From the NCBI RefSeq assembly GCF_050589605.1, contig NZ_JBNGOO010000005.1: a stretch of 64,000 nt of DNA. One strand, given 5' to 3'. Positions 24,840 to 34,279 of this stretch are shown here, in pieces (positions within the stretch are counted from its first letter, which is position 1; every line of letters begins with the position of its first letter). The notes beneath the pieces were generated by a model. It was not told the DNA's origin. It saw only the letters and a program-made list of their open reading frames with translations, and ran no database searches. The stretch comes from Granulosicoccus sp947495035 (GTDB lineage: Bacteria > Pseudomonadota > Gammaproteobacteria > Granulosicoccales > Granulosicoccaceae). The position numbers and the translations under genes were made by a program.

Positions 24840-27800
24840 CTACAGCAGGACCTGCTCCACTCCGCCGCGATTGGCGCGCTCGACAAAGTCATTGGCCCAG
24901 TTGTCACCGAACAGGCCCTTGGCCAACTCGACCACAATGTAGTCCGTATCCATGCCGGTTTCGTCTCGATAGCGGCTCAGGCCCTGCACACAGGCCGGGC
25001 AAGAAGTCATCATCTTGACATCATGCTGCGTCTGCCCCTGGGCGACGCCATTGGCTTCCAGATTCGCTACCAGCTCCCGAGCCTTGCGTTGTCTTACCTG
25101 AGAGGCAATATCCGGACGCGCAACCGCAAAAGTGCCTGCCTCGCCACAGCATCGATCGGACATGGTCACGGGCTTGCCCAGCAGTGCCTCGGTCACCTTC
25201 ATCGGCTGGTAGGTCTTCATGGGGCTGTGACAGGGGTCGTGATAGACGTAATGCTCACCACTGACGCCGTCCAGCGAGTAATTCTTCTCCATCAGATATT
25301 CGTGAATATCCAGCAGACGACAACCGGGGAAAATCTTCTCGAATTCATACTTCAACAGCTGATCCATGCAGGTTCCGCAGGACACTATCACGGTCTTGAT
25401 GTCGAGATAGTTGAGCGTATTGGCCACGCGGTGAAACAGCACCCGGTTTTCGGTCGTGATCTGCTTGCCCTTGTCGACATCGCCGGTTGAAGTCTGCGGA
25501 TAGCCGCAACACAGATACCCCGGTGGCAGGACCGTCTTGCTACCCGTGTCGTACAACATGGCAAGTGTGGCCAGACCAACCTGGCTGAACAGTCGCTCGG
25601 ACCCACAACCGGGAAAGTAGAATACGGCATCACTGTCATCCGTGGCTTTTTGCGGGTCGCGGATGATCGGTACATAGTCCCTGTTCTCGACCCCAAGCAG
25701 GGCCCGAGTTGTCTTGGCCGGCAGCATGCTGCGATTCGGCAACTTGCGATTGACGAAATGCACAACCTGCTCTATCGGCTTTGCAGGCCCGCTGGTATTG
25801 GGCGGCTGCTGTCGGCTCTGATTGACCACAGGCAGTTTGCCCAGCACGGCACTGGCCGTACGCTGCGCCTGGAAGCCCCAGTCGACCATGCCCTTGCGCA
25901 TGAACTTGATGGTTGCCGGATCCTTGACATTGAGAAAGGCCATGGATGCCCGGGTACCCAGACTGAAGTTCTTCTGCCCCCGATCCTTCAGAATCTTGCG
26001 CATGGTAATGGATACATCGCCGAAGTCGATGTCCACAGGACAGGGTGCCAGGCATTTGTGGCAGACCGTGCAGTGATCGGCGATGTCGTTCATCTCGTCG
26101 AAATGCCTGATGGACAGACCCCGCCGAGTCTGTTCCTCGTACAGAAACGCTTCGATGATCAGCCCCGTACCCAGCACCTTGTTGCGTGGCGAATACAGCA
26201 GGTTCGCGCCCGGCGCATGCGTGGTACAGACGGGCTTGCATTTACCACAGCGCAGGCAGTCCTTGATGCTGTCATTGAGCGCACCCAGCTCGCTTTGTTC
26301 GAGTATCAGGGCCTCCTGCTGCACCAGTCGCAATGACGGCGTATAGGCGTTTTCCAGACTGGAGCCGGGCATCAGCTTGCCCTTGTTGAAATGCCCCTCG
26401 GGGTCAACGGCCTGCTTGTATTCGGCGAAAGCACCGACCACGCTCTCGTCCATGTACTGCATCTTGGTAAGGCCAATACCGTGCTCACCCGAGATGACAC
26501 CATCGAGCACACGAGCCAGCTCCATGACACGATCCACGATGCCTTCGGCCTGGCGCATCATGGTGTAGTCGTTCGAATTGACCGGAATGTTCGTATGGAT
26601 ATTGCCGTCACCGGCGTGCATGTGCAGCGCAGCGAACAGGCGCTGCGGCCGCCACTGTGCATGAATGTCATCAATCTTCTTGCGCAGTCGCACATAGCGC
26701 TCCCCGGAGAAGCGGTCCTTCAGAGGTTTTTCCACCGACGCACGGTAGCTGAACTCCTCTTCGCGACTCAACAGGGCCTGAACACAGTCGTCCTCTTCCA
26801 CCGGTTCGCGCTTGTCGCGCAGCGCCTGCAGAAACTGCTGCTCGGAGGCCTGCAACTGATCGTAGAGCGCTGCCCACTTTGCATGAACCTCATCCAGCAT
26901 GACAGCACCCGCTGCCAGACTGCCGTGCACGATCAGGCTGCTTTCATCATCCGAGTCATCTGACGGACGTGCCACCAGAGCACGTGCCTCGTCCGATTTC
27001 AGCAGGCGCCGAACCTCATCGAGCATGCGCAATTTGTTGCTCAGGGAATGCTCGATGTTGATGCGCTCGATGCCTTCGCTGTAATCAGCCAGTCGCGGCA
27101 AGGGAATGACCACATCTTCGTTGATCTTGAACGCGTTGGTGTGCGCCGCGATGGCCGCGGTGCGGGAGCGGGCGGCCCAGAACTGCTTGCGCGCCTCCGC
27201 GCTGATGGCGATGAAGCCTTCAGCGCCGCGCTTGTTGACCAGTTGCACCACCCCGGAGGCAACCTTGCCGAGCAGATTCTCGTCATCACTGACGATATCG
27301 GCCATCAGCAGCATGCGAGGCAATTCACCGCGCGCCGCCTTGGCGCTGTATCGAACCGCCTTGATGTATCGGTCATCCAGATGCTCGAGACCTGCCAGCT
27401 GGATTCCATCGGTGGCGTCGATGAAGTCCTTGACCTCGGTGATTCCGAGCACGGCCTGCCGCAGGTCTCGCCCATAGAATTCCATGCAGACGGTTCGCAC
27501 GTGTTCCGGCATGCGATGCAGGATGAAGACGGCCGATGTGATCAGACCATCACACCCCTCCTTCTGTACACCAGGCAGACCACCCAGAAACTTGTCGGTC
27601 ACATCCTTGCCCAGCCCCTGCTGGCGCAGACTGGCGCCGGGCGCGTCGATGATCCAGGGCTCACCAATGACTTCGTTCGTGTCTGCGTCGCGTCGCGTCA
27701 CGCGGAACCGAACGTCGGGCTGTACATGGATCTTGCCCAGATTGTGCGCCAGGCGTTCGATGTCCAGCCAGTGTCCATCGGGATCGACCATGCGCCAGGA

Positions 27801-28736
27801 GAGCAGATTGTCGAGCGTGGTCCCCCACAGCACGGCCTTCTTGCCGCCCGCGTTCATGGCAATATTGCCGCCGATGGTGGAGGCGTCCTGGGATGTCGGG
27901 TCTACCGCAAAGGCCAGACCTCTGGCCTGTGCATCCTCAGTCACACGGCGCGTGACCACGCCCGCCTCTACTCGAATCGTGTGAATCTGCCTTTCCGGCA
28001 GATCCTGTTCCGCCGGCAGGGTTATCGCCTGGACAGGTTCACGCGCATCCAGCTTTTCCAGATTGATGACTGCCGTTCGCGCATGCAACGGAATGGCGCC
28101 GCCGGTATAGCCGGTACCACCACCTCTGGGAATCATCGTCAACGACAAGGCAATGCACTGCTTGATGATGCCGGGCAGCTCCGCTTCGCTGTCGGGCGTC
28201 AGTACGACAAAGGGCAACTCGACGCGCCAGTCGGTGGCGTCGGTCACGTGAGACACACGTGAAAGGCCATCAAAGCGGATATTGTCAGCGTGGGTGATTC
28301 CACGCATCTGCTGCACCATGCGTTTGCGCAGGGCCTGCATTTCCGTCAGCCGAACCTGAAAGGATTCGATCGCTTCGCTGGCAAGACGGATCAGTTCATC
28401 GACTCGCGGGTCCGTCCCGGCACGCTTGATGATCTGAGCGACCCGGTGCCGCAGTGCCTCGACCAGTGCATCCCGTCGCTTGCGATTGCTCAGCAAGTCT
28501 TCCTGAATGAAGGGGTTGCGGTCAATGACCCAGATATCACCCAGAACCTCGAACAACATGCGCGCCGATTGCCCGGTCTGCCGCTCACTGCGCAATGACT
28601 GGATGAGTTTCCAGCCATCGTCACCCAGATAGCGTAACGCGATCTCCCTGTCGGAGAACGAGGTGTAGTTGTATGGAATCTCTCGCAATTGCGTTGCGGG
28701 AAGTTCGATCGGATCGTTGACCAATGGTGCATTCAT
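24840..28736 (-). CDS. DUF3683 FAD-linked oxidase / Fe-S / CCG-domain fusion oxidoreductase
   Basis: This 1298-residue protein joins several modules. A DUF3683 N-terminus (residues 1-150) precedes a PCMH-type FAD domain (MIPRGGGTGYTGGAIPLH, AVDPTSQDASTIGGNIAMNAGG) and an FAD-oxidase C domain with FAALHMHAGDGNIHTNIP and SGEHGIGLTKMQYM, as in D-lactate and glycolate dehydrogenases. Two 4Fe-4S motifs follow (CLRCGKCKPVC and CTVCHKCLAPCP), then two CCG motifs (CCGYPQTS, CCGEAGTF) of the GlpC/HdrB type. It should oxidise a 2-hydroxy acid and pass electrons to the quinone pool at the membrane. The substrate is unknown. It is monocistronic, and an rpsI terminator lies upstream of its start. Confidence 0.92.
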   Translation of the reverse strand: MNAPLVNDPIELPATQLREIPYNYTSFSDREIALRYLGDDGWKLIQSLRSERQTGQSARMLFEVLGDIWVIDRNPFIQEDLLSNRKRRDALVEALRHRVAQIIKRAGTDPRVDELIRLASEAIESFQVRLTEMQALRKRMVQQMRGITHADNIRFDGLSRVSHVTDATDWRVELPFVVLTPDSEAELPGIIKQCIALSLTMIPRGGGTGYTGGAIPLHARTAVINLEKLDAREPVQAITLPAEQDLPERQIHTIRVEAGVVTRRVTEDAQARGLAFAVDPTSQDASTIGGNIAMNAGGKKAVLWGTTLDNLLSWRMVDPDGHWLDIERLAHNLGKIHVQPDVRFRVTRRDADTNEVIGEPWIIDAPGASLRQQGLGKDVTDKFLGGLPGVQKEGCDGLITSAVFILHRMPEHVRTVCMEFYGRDLRQAVLGITEVKDFIDATDGIQLAGLEHLDDRYIKAVRYSAKAARGELPRMLLMADIVSDDENLLGKVASGVVQLVNKRGAEGFIAISAEARKQFWAARSRTAAIAAHTNAFKINEDVVIPLPRLADYSEGIERINIEHSLSNKLRMLDEVRRLLKSDEARALVARPSDDSDDESSLIVHGSLAAGAVMLDEVHAKWAALYDQLQASEQQFLQALRDKREPVEEDDCVQALLSREEEFSYRASVEKPLKDRFSGERYVRLRKKIDDIHAQWRPQRLFAALHMHAGDGNIHTNIPVNSNDYTMMRQAEGIVDRVMELARVLDGVISGEHGIGLTKMQYMDESVVGAFAEYKQAVDPEGHFNKGKLMPGSSLENAYTPSLRLVQQEALILEQSELGALNDSIKDCLRCGKCKPVCTTHAPGANLLYSPRNKVLGTGLIIEAFLYEEQTRRGLSIRHFDEMNDIADHCTVCHKCLAPCPVDIDFGDVSITMRKILKDRGQKNFSLGTRASMAFLNVKDPATIKFMRKGMVDWGFQAQRTASAVLGKLPVVNQSRQQPPNTSGPAKPIEQVVHFVNRKLPNRSMLPAKTTRALLGVENRDYVPIIRDPQKATDDSDAVFYFPGCGSERLFSQVGLATLAMLYDTGSKTVLPPGYLCCGYPQTSTGDVDKGKQITTENRVLFHRVANTLNYLDIKTVIVSCGTCMDQLLKYEFEKIFPGCRLLDIHEYLMEKNYSLDGVSGEHYVYHDPCHSPMKTYQPMKVTEALLGKPVTMSDRCCGEAGTFAVARPDIASQVRQRKARELVANLEANGVAQGQTQHDVKMMTSCPACVQGLSRYRDETGMDTDYIVVELAKGLFGDNWANDFVERANRGGVEQVLL

Positions 28737-28843
28737 GACGTCGACAGTACACTCAATGACGCTTGGCGATAAGCAGTTTCAGGCACAAATTCATGTTACG
28801 AATTGTCGAGCTGTTCGGACCGACGATTCGCGGAAACAAAAAA

Positions 28844-28860
28844 GCCCCGACTGGCGGGGC
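28844..28860 (-). terminator. Rho-independent terminator after rpsI
   Basis: GCCCCG (28844-28849) pairs with CGGGGC (28855-28860), extended by flanking AAA/TTT. Read on the minus strand the stem is followed by a T-run, 50 bp after the rpsI stop. Confidence 0.85.
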
Positions 28861-28909
28861 TTTCCTTGCAATAGCTTGGCGAAGCTGCCGCAGCAGCTCC
28901 GCAAAGTCC

Positions 28910-29302
28910 TTATCGCTTGGAGTACTGAGTCGCTTTACGTGCCTTGCGAAGACCGACCTTCTTGCGTTCGACTTCACGAGCATCACGAGTCAGGAATCCG
29001 GCACCGCGCAATGTCACACGCAGAGTTTCGTCATACGACAGCAGTGCACGGGAAATGCCCAGTCGAATGGCTCCAGCCTGACCACTGCCACCACCGCCCT
29101 TGACGGTGATGTTGAAATCGAAGTTGTTCAGCGTATCGGTACGCTCCAGCGGCTGCCGGATGACCATGTGAGCTGTCTTTCGACCGAAATACTCGTCAAG
29201 CGGCTTGTCGTTGACGGTGATCTTGCCACTGCCCGAGTTCATGAACACGCGAGCTGTGGAGGACTTTCGACGGCCGGTGCCGTAATACTGTTGAGCTGCC
29301 AT
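28910..29302 (-). CDS. rpsI: 30S ribosomal protein S9
   Basis: The 130-residue protein is a full-length S9: YYGTGRRKSSTARVF at the start, GKITVNDKPLDEYFGR, VKGGGGSGQAGAIRLGISRAL and the conserved C-terminal tail RKARKATQYSKR that reaches the decoding centre tRNA. It begins three bases after the rplM stop and is followed by an intrinsic terminator, so rplM-rpsI form the standard two-gene operon. Confidence 0.98.
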   Translation of the reverse strand: MAAQQYYGTGRRKSSTARVFMNSGSGKITVNDKPLDEYFGRKTAHMVIRQPLERTDTLNNFDFNITVKGGGGSGQAGAIRLGISRALLSYDETLRVTLRGAGFLTRDAREVERKKVGLRKARKATQYSKR

Positions 29303-29305
29303 ACT

Positions 29306-29743
29306 TTATTTCAGTTCCAGGAGCTGTGGCTGTTGGGCCTGGTGTGTGTGTTTGTCGTCCGCGAACACACGCAACTTGCCGAACATGGCGCGTCCCAGAG
29401 GATTCTTGGGGAGCATTCCCTTGACGGCCAGCTCGATGATTCGCTCTGGATGTGTCTGCTGCAACTTCTCGAAGTTTGTGGTCTTGAGGTTGCCGATGTA
29501 ACCAGTGTGGTGACGATACAGTTTGTTCTTGGCCTTGTTGCCTGTCACTTCCACTTTCGAAGCGTTGATGACAACCATGTAATCACCCGTATCCACGTGG
29601 GGGGTGTAGATGGCCTTGTGCTTGCCACGCAGGCGGCGCGCACATTCTGTTGCTACGTTACCGAGCGTCTTGCCTTCAGCATCGATAACGAACCAATCAC
29701 GTTTAACCTCTGCAGGTTTTGCGCTGACGGTAGTCTTGTTCAC
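29306..29743 (-). CDS. rplM: 50S ribosomal protein L13
   Basis: L13 is an early assembly protein of the 50S subunit. The start is GTG 29743 (MNKTTVSAKPAEVKRDW), giving 145 residues against 142 in E. coli. The open frame reaches further upstream but those codons are not conserved. DWFVIDAEGKTLGNVATE, RRLRGKHKAIYTPHVDTGDY and VKGMLPKNPLGRAMF are diagnostic. The ribosome-binding site before the GTG is weak (GAGAA). A strong promoter lies 41-69 bp upstream. Confidence 0.96.
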   Translation of the reverse strand: MNKTTVSAKPAEVKRDWFVIDAEGKTLGNVATECARRLRGKHKAIYTPHVDTGDYMVVINASKVEVTGNKAKNKLYRHHTGYIGNLKTTNFEKLQQTHPERIIELAVKGMLPKNPLGRAMFGKLRVFADDKHTHQAQQPQLLELK

Positions 29744-30362
29744 GTATATTTCTCGGTAGGGCACTGTCGAAACTAAGCCCACAATTGTAATGGAGGTTTG
29801 CACGAATCTCAAGCATCGGGAGAACATTTCCTGTGCCGGTGCGACTCTCTTGTCAGAGTAGTGGCTCACAGACTCATGAATCCGGCATTGACACGCAAAG
29901 AATCAGTGCGGCCTGACGGCCGCACCGCAAACCATCTCGGGAAAGATGATGTAGGAGAAAACGTCACTTGCGCGATACCGGAATTGCAAACGGCAGGCCA
30001 GACCGAGATCTGTCTCACGGTAATACACCAGGGGCCTTGCCTCCGCTCGCCAGGAGCGCACAAGCGCACCGTCACACCGCGTAACGCAGCCTCCTACACT
30101 TGCCCGATGACAGCGGCAGAACGAGCATGAGACTGAAGCCCTGTCGATGCCTGACGACGCCACCGCGCGATGCTTGCCGCGGACAGACGCCGAAACCTGC
30201 AAGGCTCTGTAACACTGCGACAACTGCCAGCTAACACAGGAAGGCCGAACGGCCAGACTCGGCGCAAGCCGGTGACCAGCGGAGGAGATCCGGGCAGTAA
30301 TCGATACTGCCTGCCGCTCGATCGCCGCGTTCAGGCCACCGACGTTGCCTGCCCGGGGACCG
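29744..30362. other. 619-bp gap between rplM and the OsmC gene with one strong hairpin
   Basis: Apart from the rplM promoter, the only clear element is an 8-bp perfect hairpin GTGCGGCC-TGAC-GGCCGCAC at 29906-29925 without a T-run. No open frame looks like a protein. Searches by eye for RNase P, SRP, 6S, tmRNA and cobalamin-riboswitch signatures were negative. Confidence 0.45.
29784..29812 (-). promoter_or_regulatory. Sigma-70 promoter of rplM-rpsI
   Basis: On the minus strand TTGAGA (29812-29807) and TACAAT (29789-29784) are 17 bases apart, close to the consensus. The transcript would begin near 29777 with a leader of about 34 bases. Confidence 0.7.
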
Positions 30363-30779
30363 TCAGCTTTCGATGATTTCCCACGTATAAGTAATGGTGG
30401 CCGTCTTCTCGAGCATCTTGGTAGCCGAACAGTACTTCTCCGCCGACAAGCTCACCGCCCGTTCCACATGTCTGGCACTCAGATCCTTCCCCCAGACCTT
30501 GAAATGCGCCGTTATCCCGGTAAACACCTGCGGAATGTCTTCTGCCCTCTCGGCATCCAGAGCCACTTCCACATCGATGACGTTCTGGCGAGACTTTTGC
30601 AACATCAGCACAACATCGAAAGCAGTGCAACCACCCAAACCCATCAGGAGCATTTCCATGGGACGAACGCCCAGATTTCGGCCGCCGTGCTCAGGGGAGC
30701 CATCCATGACCACTGAGTGGCCACTACCGGACTCACCAACAAAGCTCATATGATCAAGCCATTTTACTCGTGCGTGCAA
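30363..30779 (-). CDS. OsmC-family protein of the YhfA type
   Basis: I place the start at TTG 30779 with GAGGA about eight bases upstream, giving MHARVKWLDHMSFVGESGSG and 138 residues, near the 134 of E. coli YhfA. Family features are GHSVVMDGSPEHGG, RPMEMLLMGLGGCTAFDVV with the conserved cysteine, and LSAEKYCSATKMLEKTA with the second cysteine. OsmC proteins reduce organic peroxides through this Cys pair; the YhfA branch is little studied. It is divergent from a crp-like gene, the same arrangement as yhfA-crp in E. coli. Confidence 0.9.
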   Translation of the reverse strand: MHARVKWLDHMSFVGESGSGHSVVMDGSPEHGGRNLGVRPMEMLLMGLGGCTAFDVVLMLQKSRQNVIDVEVALDAERAEDIPQVFTGITAHFKVWGKDLSARHVERAVSLSAEKYCSATKMLEKTATITYTWEIIES

Positions 30780-30946
30780 CGTTATTCGTCCTCGTGTCCT
30801 GAACCGGCCACGCGCAGTGGTGTCGATTTCATTGAAGAATTTAAAAAAACCGCCGATCAATGTTTGACGTTAGACAAAAACAGCCTGGATGGTCAACCGA
30901 GACTCATCCGGTTCTTGCGCAAACTTTGAGTACGGAGAATCACAAA

Positions 30947-31585
30947 ATGCTGGCGCCACGTATTGCACCGCCGCCTGTTGAATGGTTGGACATGTTCCTG
31001 AGAAGCAGCCACCGACGACAGTATCCGGCAAAAACCACCATCATTCATCACGGCGATGTTCCCGAGACGTTGTACTACATTGTTGACGGTTCTGTCAGCG
31101 TTGTCATTGAAGATGACGATGGCCGGGAAATCGTGCTGGCCTATCTCAGCGCCGGTGACTTCTTTGGCGAAATGGGTCTGTTCGATGAGGCCGCCGGGCG
31201 CAGCGCGCTGGTAGTCGCCAGAGCAAAATGCGAACTGGCAGAAATGAACTACGACCAGTTTCGTCGCTTGGCCGCTGATCAGCCCGACCTGATCTACGCC
31301 CTGACAACACAGATGGCAGCACGTCTGCGAAAGACCAGTATCAAGGTTCGTGATCTGGCTTTTCTGGATGTTACCGGACGAGTCGCCTCCACCTTGCTGG
31401 ATCTGGCGAAGATGCCGGACGCCATCACCCACCCCGATGGCATGCAGATCCGTATCACTCGCCAGGAAATTGCCCGTATCGTCGGCTGCTCACGCGAGAT
31501 GGTGGGCAGGGTCCTGAAGGAACTGGAAGACCGAGGCCTCATCCACGCTCGTGGCAAGACCATGGTCATTTACGGAACCCGTTGA
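30947..31585 (+). CDS. crp: Crp/Vfr-family cAMP-responsive transcription regulator
   Basis: The start at ATG 30947 has GGAG nine bases upstream and yields 212 residues, as in Vfr (214). The cyclic-nucleotide domain contains GDVPETLYYIVDGSVSV and FFGEMGLFDEAAGRSALVVARAKCELAEM, where the R and S/A positions match the cAMP phosphate pocket of Crp. The C-terminal helix-turn-helix ITRQEIARIVGCSREMVGRVLKEL matches the Crp recognition helix. It would act as a global regulator. It is divergent from the yhfA-like gene, with a 167-bp gap in which I could not find a clear Crp site. Confidence 0.93.
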   Translation: MLAPRIAPPPVEWLDMFLRSSHRRQYPAKTTIIHHGDVPETLYYIVDGSVSVVIEDDDGREIVLAYLSAGDFFGEMGLFDEAAGRSALVVARAKCELAEMNYDQFRRLAADQPDLIYALTTQMAARLRKTSIKVRDLAFLDVTGRVASTLLDLAKMPDAITHPDGMQIRITRQEIARIVGCSREMVGRVLKELEDRGLIHARGKTMVIYGTR

Positions 31586-31710
31586 GTGCAGAGACAGTCG
31601 ACCGGTCTTGCAGCAGACAATGTCTCTGTGCCTTTCGACACGACGTCAGGACAATCCTCCATTGCGCAGCTTGCAGTACACGACTACCGAGCCAGCCTGG
31701 CCAGCCAGAG

Positions 31711-31740
31711 AGCCGGAACACTGACAACAGAGTTCCGGCT
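31711..31740 (+). terminator. Hairpin downstream of the crp-like gene
   Basis: AGCCGGAAC (31711-31719) pairs with GTTCCGGCT (31732-31740) around a 12-base loop, 125 bp after the crp stop. Only two T follow, so an intrinsic terminator is doubtful. Confidence 0.4.
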
Positions 31741-31799
31741 TTCAGAGCGCATGCACGAGCCCGATGCAATCGATTCGACAAGACCGCCAGTGACTGACA

Positions 31800-32615
31800 T
31801 CACTCCCTTGCAGTAAACATCTGCTGCAGAGCGGCCCCCGGGTCCGGCGCACGCATGAACGCCTCCCCTACCAGAAACGTGTGAACACCCGCGCTGCGCA
31901 TGCGCTGCACATCAGCGGAATTCATGATTCCGCTCTCGGTGACCACATGCGTCCCCTTCGGAATATCGGCCAGCAGGGACTCGGTCGTCTTCAGCGACAC
32001 CTCGAAGGTTCGCAGATCCCGGTTGTTGATGCCCAACAGCATCGGCGACAGCGCCAGGCTACGTTGCAATTCCCGCGCGTCGTGAACCTCGACCAGCACG
32101 TCCATACCCAGCTCCACCGCCTCTTCATGCAGGTCAGACAATGTCTGATCATCCAGAGCCGCCGCAATCAGCAGAATACAATCCGCACCAATGGCCCTGG
32201 CCTCGGCAACCTGATACGAATCGACAATGAAATCCTTGCGGATGACCGGCAGCTTGCAGACCGCTCTTGCGTCCCGCAGGGCTGCTTCACTGCCCTGAAA
32301 GAAATCCGCATCCGTCAGAACGGACAGGCACGCCGCCCCACCGGCTTCATAGCTTGCCGCAATGGCCGCCGGATCGAAGGGATCTCTCAACACGCCCTTG
32401 CTCGGCGATGCCTTTTTCACTTCGGCAATCACCGCAGCCTGTCCCTGCTCTGTTCTGGCGTTCAGAGCCTGCACGAAGCCACGACAATCGTCCGCCTGTT
32501 CAGCCTGCCGTTTAAGAGCGTGCAGTGGCGTGGTCCGTTTTCTCTCCGCGATCTCCTCATGCTTGCGAGCAATGATCCGCTTGAGAATATCCGGCACTTC
32601 CAGCTTGCTGTTCAT
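31800..32615 (-). CDS. trpC: Indole-3-glycerol phosphate synthase
   Basis: TrpC closes the indole ring from carboxyphenylamino-deoxyribulose 5-phosphate. The 271-residue single-function TIM barrel shows AVIAEVKKASPSKGVLR with the catalytic Lys, LSVLTDADFFQGS, VIRKDFIVDSYQ, VEVHDARELQ, LGINNRDLRTFEV and VTESGIMNSADV. It is the last gene of trpEGDC, 21 bp after trpD. It is not fused to TrpF. Confidence 0.97.
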   Translation of the reverse strand: MNSKLEVPDILKRIIARKHEEIAERKRTTPLHALKRQAEQADDCRGFVQALNARTEQGQAAVIAEVKKASPSKGVLRDPFDPAAIAASYEAGGAACLSVLTDADFFQGSEAALRDARAVCKLPVIRKDFIVDSYQVAEARAIGADCILLIAAALDDQTLSDLHEEAVELGMDVLVEVHDARELQRSLALSPMLLGINNRDLRTFEVSLKTTESLLADIPKGTHVVTESGIMNSADVQRMRSAGVHTFLVGEAFMRAPDPGAALQQMFTARE

Positions 32616-32636
32616 GTTTGTTACCGCTCCTGCAGA

Positions 32637-33662
32637 TCAGGCCTGATCGAATGACTGTGACACCGAGATCAGCTGAGCCAGCTTCCGCGCAGCCATGCCA
32701 TTCACGATGACCTCGTCTGCCAGAACCACTCCATCCTTGATCGAATCGGCGATGCCGGCCACACACAGTGCAGCCCCGGCATTGAGAACGACGATATCGC
32801 GAGCCGGGCCGGGCTCATTGCTCAGCACACTCTGGATGGTCTTCAGACTCTCTGCGGCCCCTTTGACCCTGATGGCATCCAGCGGCGAGACTTCGATACC
32901 GAACTGAGCCGGCTCGATCACGTATTCAGTCACCTTGCCATCCTTGAGTTCAGCCACCTGAGTGGGTCCGCTGATACTGATTTCATCCATGCCATCGTGT
33001 CCGTGGACCACAATGACATGATCGCTACCCAGCTTCTCGAGTACGTCCGCCACCGGTCTGACCCAATGCTTGCTGTAGACACCCAGCAACTGGCTTCGCG
33101 CTCCGGCAGGGTTGGTCAGAGGACCCAGCAGATTGAATATCGTCCGCACGCCCATTTCACGCCGCGGCCCGATCGCATGCTTCATGGCGCTGTGATGACG
33201 TGGCGCGAACATGAAGCCCAGCTGCAGCTCATCGACGCAGTGCGCTACCTGATCGGGTGTCAGATCGATATTGACACCGGCCTCTTCGAGCAGATCGGCC
33301 GCGCCGGATTTGCTGGACACCGAACGGCTGCCGTGTTTGGCAACCCTGGCACCTGCAGCTGCCGCCACGATCGCACTGCAGGTGGAGATATTGAAGGTGC
33401 TGGTCGAATCCCCTCCCGTGCCCACGATGTCGATGGCATCCACATGCTCCAGCGAGACCCCTGATGCCAGGGCTCGCATGACCTTGGCAGCAGCGGCGAC
33501 TTCGTCCACAGTCTCGCCCTTCATGCGCAAGGCAATCAGGAAACCACCGATCTGTGCAGGCGTCGCCTCGCCTGTCATGACCTGCCGCATGACCGACTCC
33601 ATGTCGGCGGCCTGCAGATCCTTCCGCTCAATCAACAGTTCGAGTGCCTGCTGGATATTCAT
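32637..33662 (-). CDS. trpD: Anthranilate phosphoribosyltransferase
   Basis: TrpD attaches phosphoribosyl to anthranilate. The 341-residue protein has the PRPP-binding VGTGGDSTSTFNIST, the KHGSRSVSSKSGAADLLE segment and the anthranilate-site FAPRHHSAMKH and RTIFNLLGPLTNPA. It lies 17 bp after trpG and 21 bp before trpC. It is unfused to TrpG, unlike the enterobacterial TrpGD. Confidence 0.97.
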   Translation of the reverse strand: MNIQQALELLIERKDLQAADMESVMRQVMTGEATPAQIGGFLIALRMKGETVDEVAAAAKVMRALASGVSLEHVDAIDIVGTGGDSTSTFNISTCSAIVAAAAGARVAKHGSRSVSSKSGAADLLEEAGVNIDLTPDQVAHCVDELQLGFMFAPRHHSAMKHAIGPRREMGVRTIFNLLGPLTNPAGARSQLLGVYSKHWVRPVADVLEKLGSDHVIVVHGHDGMDEISISGPTQVAELKDGKVTEYVIEPAQFGIEVSPLDAIRVKGAAESLKTIQSVLSNEPGPARDIVVLNAGAALCVAGIADSIKDGVVLADEVIVNGMAARKLAQLISVSQSFDQA

Positions 33663-33679
33663 GTTCGCTCAACCTGTGG

Positions 33680-34279
33680 TCAGGGCAGGAGACCTGCGCG
33701 TTTGAAGAAGTTGCCCAGCATGTCATGGCCATGCTCGCTGCTGATGGACTCGGGGTGAAACTGCACGCCTTCGAGTAGGTATTCCCGGTGTCGTACCCCC
33801 ATGATCTCCTCACGGGAGCCATCGGCATTCTGTGTCCAGGCGGTCACCTCCAGCTCTTCCGGCAGCGAGTCGGCATCAATGACCAGCGAGTGGTAGCGGG
33901 TAACCGTGAGCGGGTTCGGCAGGCCTTCGAACACCCCGGTATTGTCGTGATACACCGGCGACAGCTTGCCGTGCATGATCTGCCTTGCCAGTACGATCGA
34001 GCCACCGAAATGCTGGCCGATGCTCTGATGACCGAGACAGACACCCAGCAAGGGTATCTCCCCGGCAAAGCGCTCGAGCACCGGCAGTGATATGCCTGCG
34101 CTTTCGGGACGTCCCGGGCCGGGAGAGACCATGATGGCCGCCGGTTGCATTTCTGCCAGATCCTCGCAGCTGATGACATCATTCCGAAACACGCGAACAT
34201 CGCAACCGAGTTCGGCGGCGTATTGCACCAGATTCCAGGTGAAGGAATCGTAGTTGTCGATCACGGCCAGCATGCTCAT
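33680..34279 (-). CDS. trpG: Anthranilate synthase glutamine amidotransferase subunit
   Basis: TrpG supplies ammonia from glutamine to TrpE. The 199-residue class I amidotransferase has NYDSFTWNLVQY at its start, MVSPGPGRPESAG, the nucleophile in LLGVCLGHQSIGQ and the catalytic H-E pair in GVQFHPESISSEHG. Its ATG overlaps the trpE stop (ATGA), which couples synthesis of the two subunits. Confidence 0.97.
   Translation of the reverse strand: MSMLAVIDNYDSFTWNLVQYAAELGCDVRVFRNDVISCEDLAEMQPAAIMVSPGPGRPESAGISLPVLERFAGEIPLLGVCLGHQSIGQHFGGSIVLARQIMHGKLSPVYHDNTGVFEGLPNPLTVTRYHSLVIDADSLPEELEVTAWTQNADGSREEIMGVRHREYLLEGVQFHPESISSEHGHDMLGNFFKRAGLLP

Noticed and set aside
27048..28262. 404-codon plus-strand frame
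   Set aside because: It lies fully antisense to the DUF3683 oxidoreductase, whose conserved motifs prove the minus strand is coding.
30140..30310. Cobalamin-riboswitch or RNase P-like bases (GCGCAAGCCGGTGACC; GAGGAGATCCGGGC)
   Set aside because: Single short likenesses only; the other conserved blocks and the overall order are missing on both strands.
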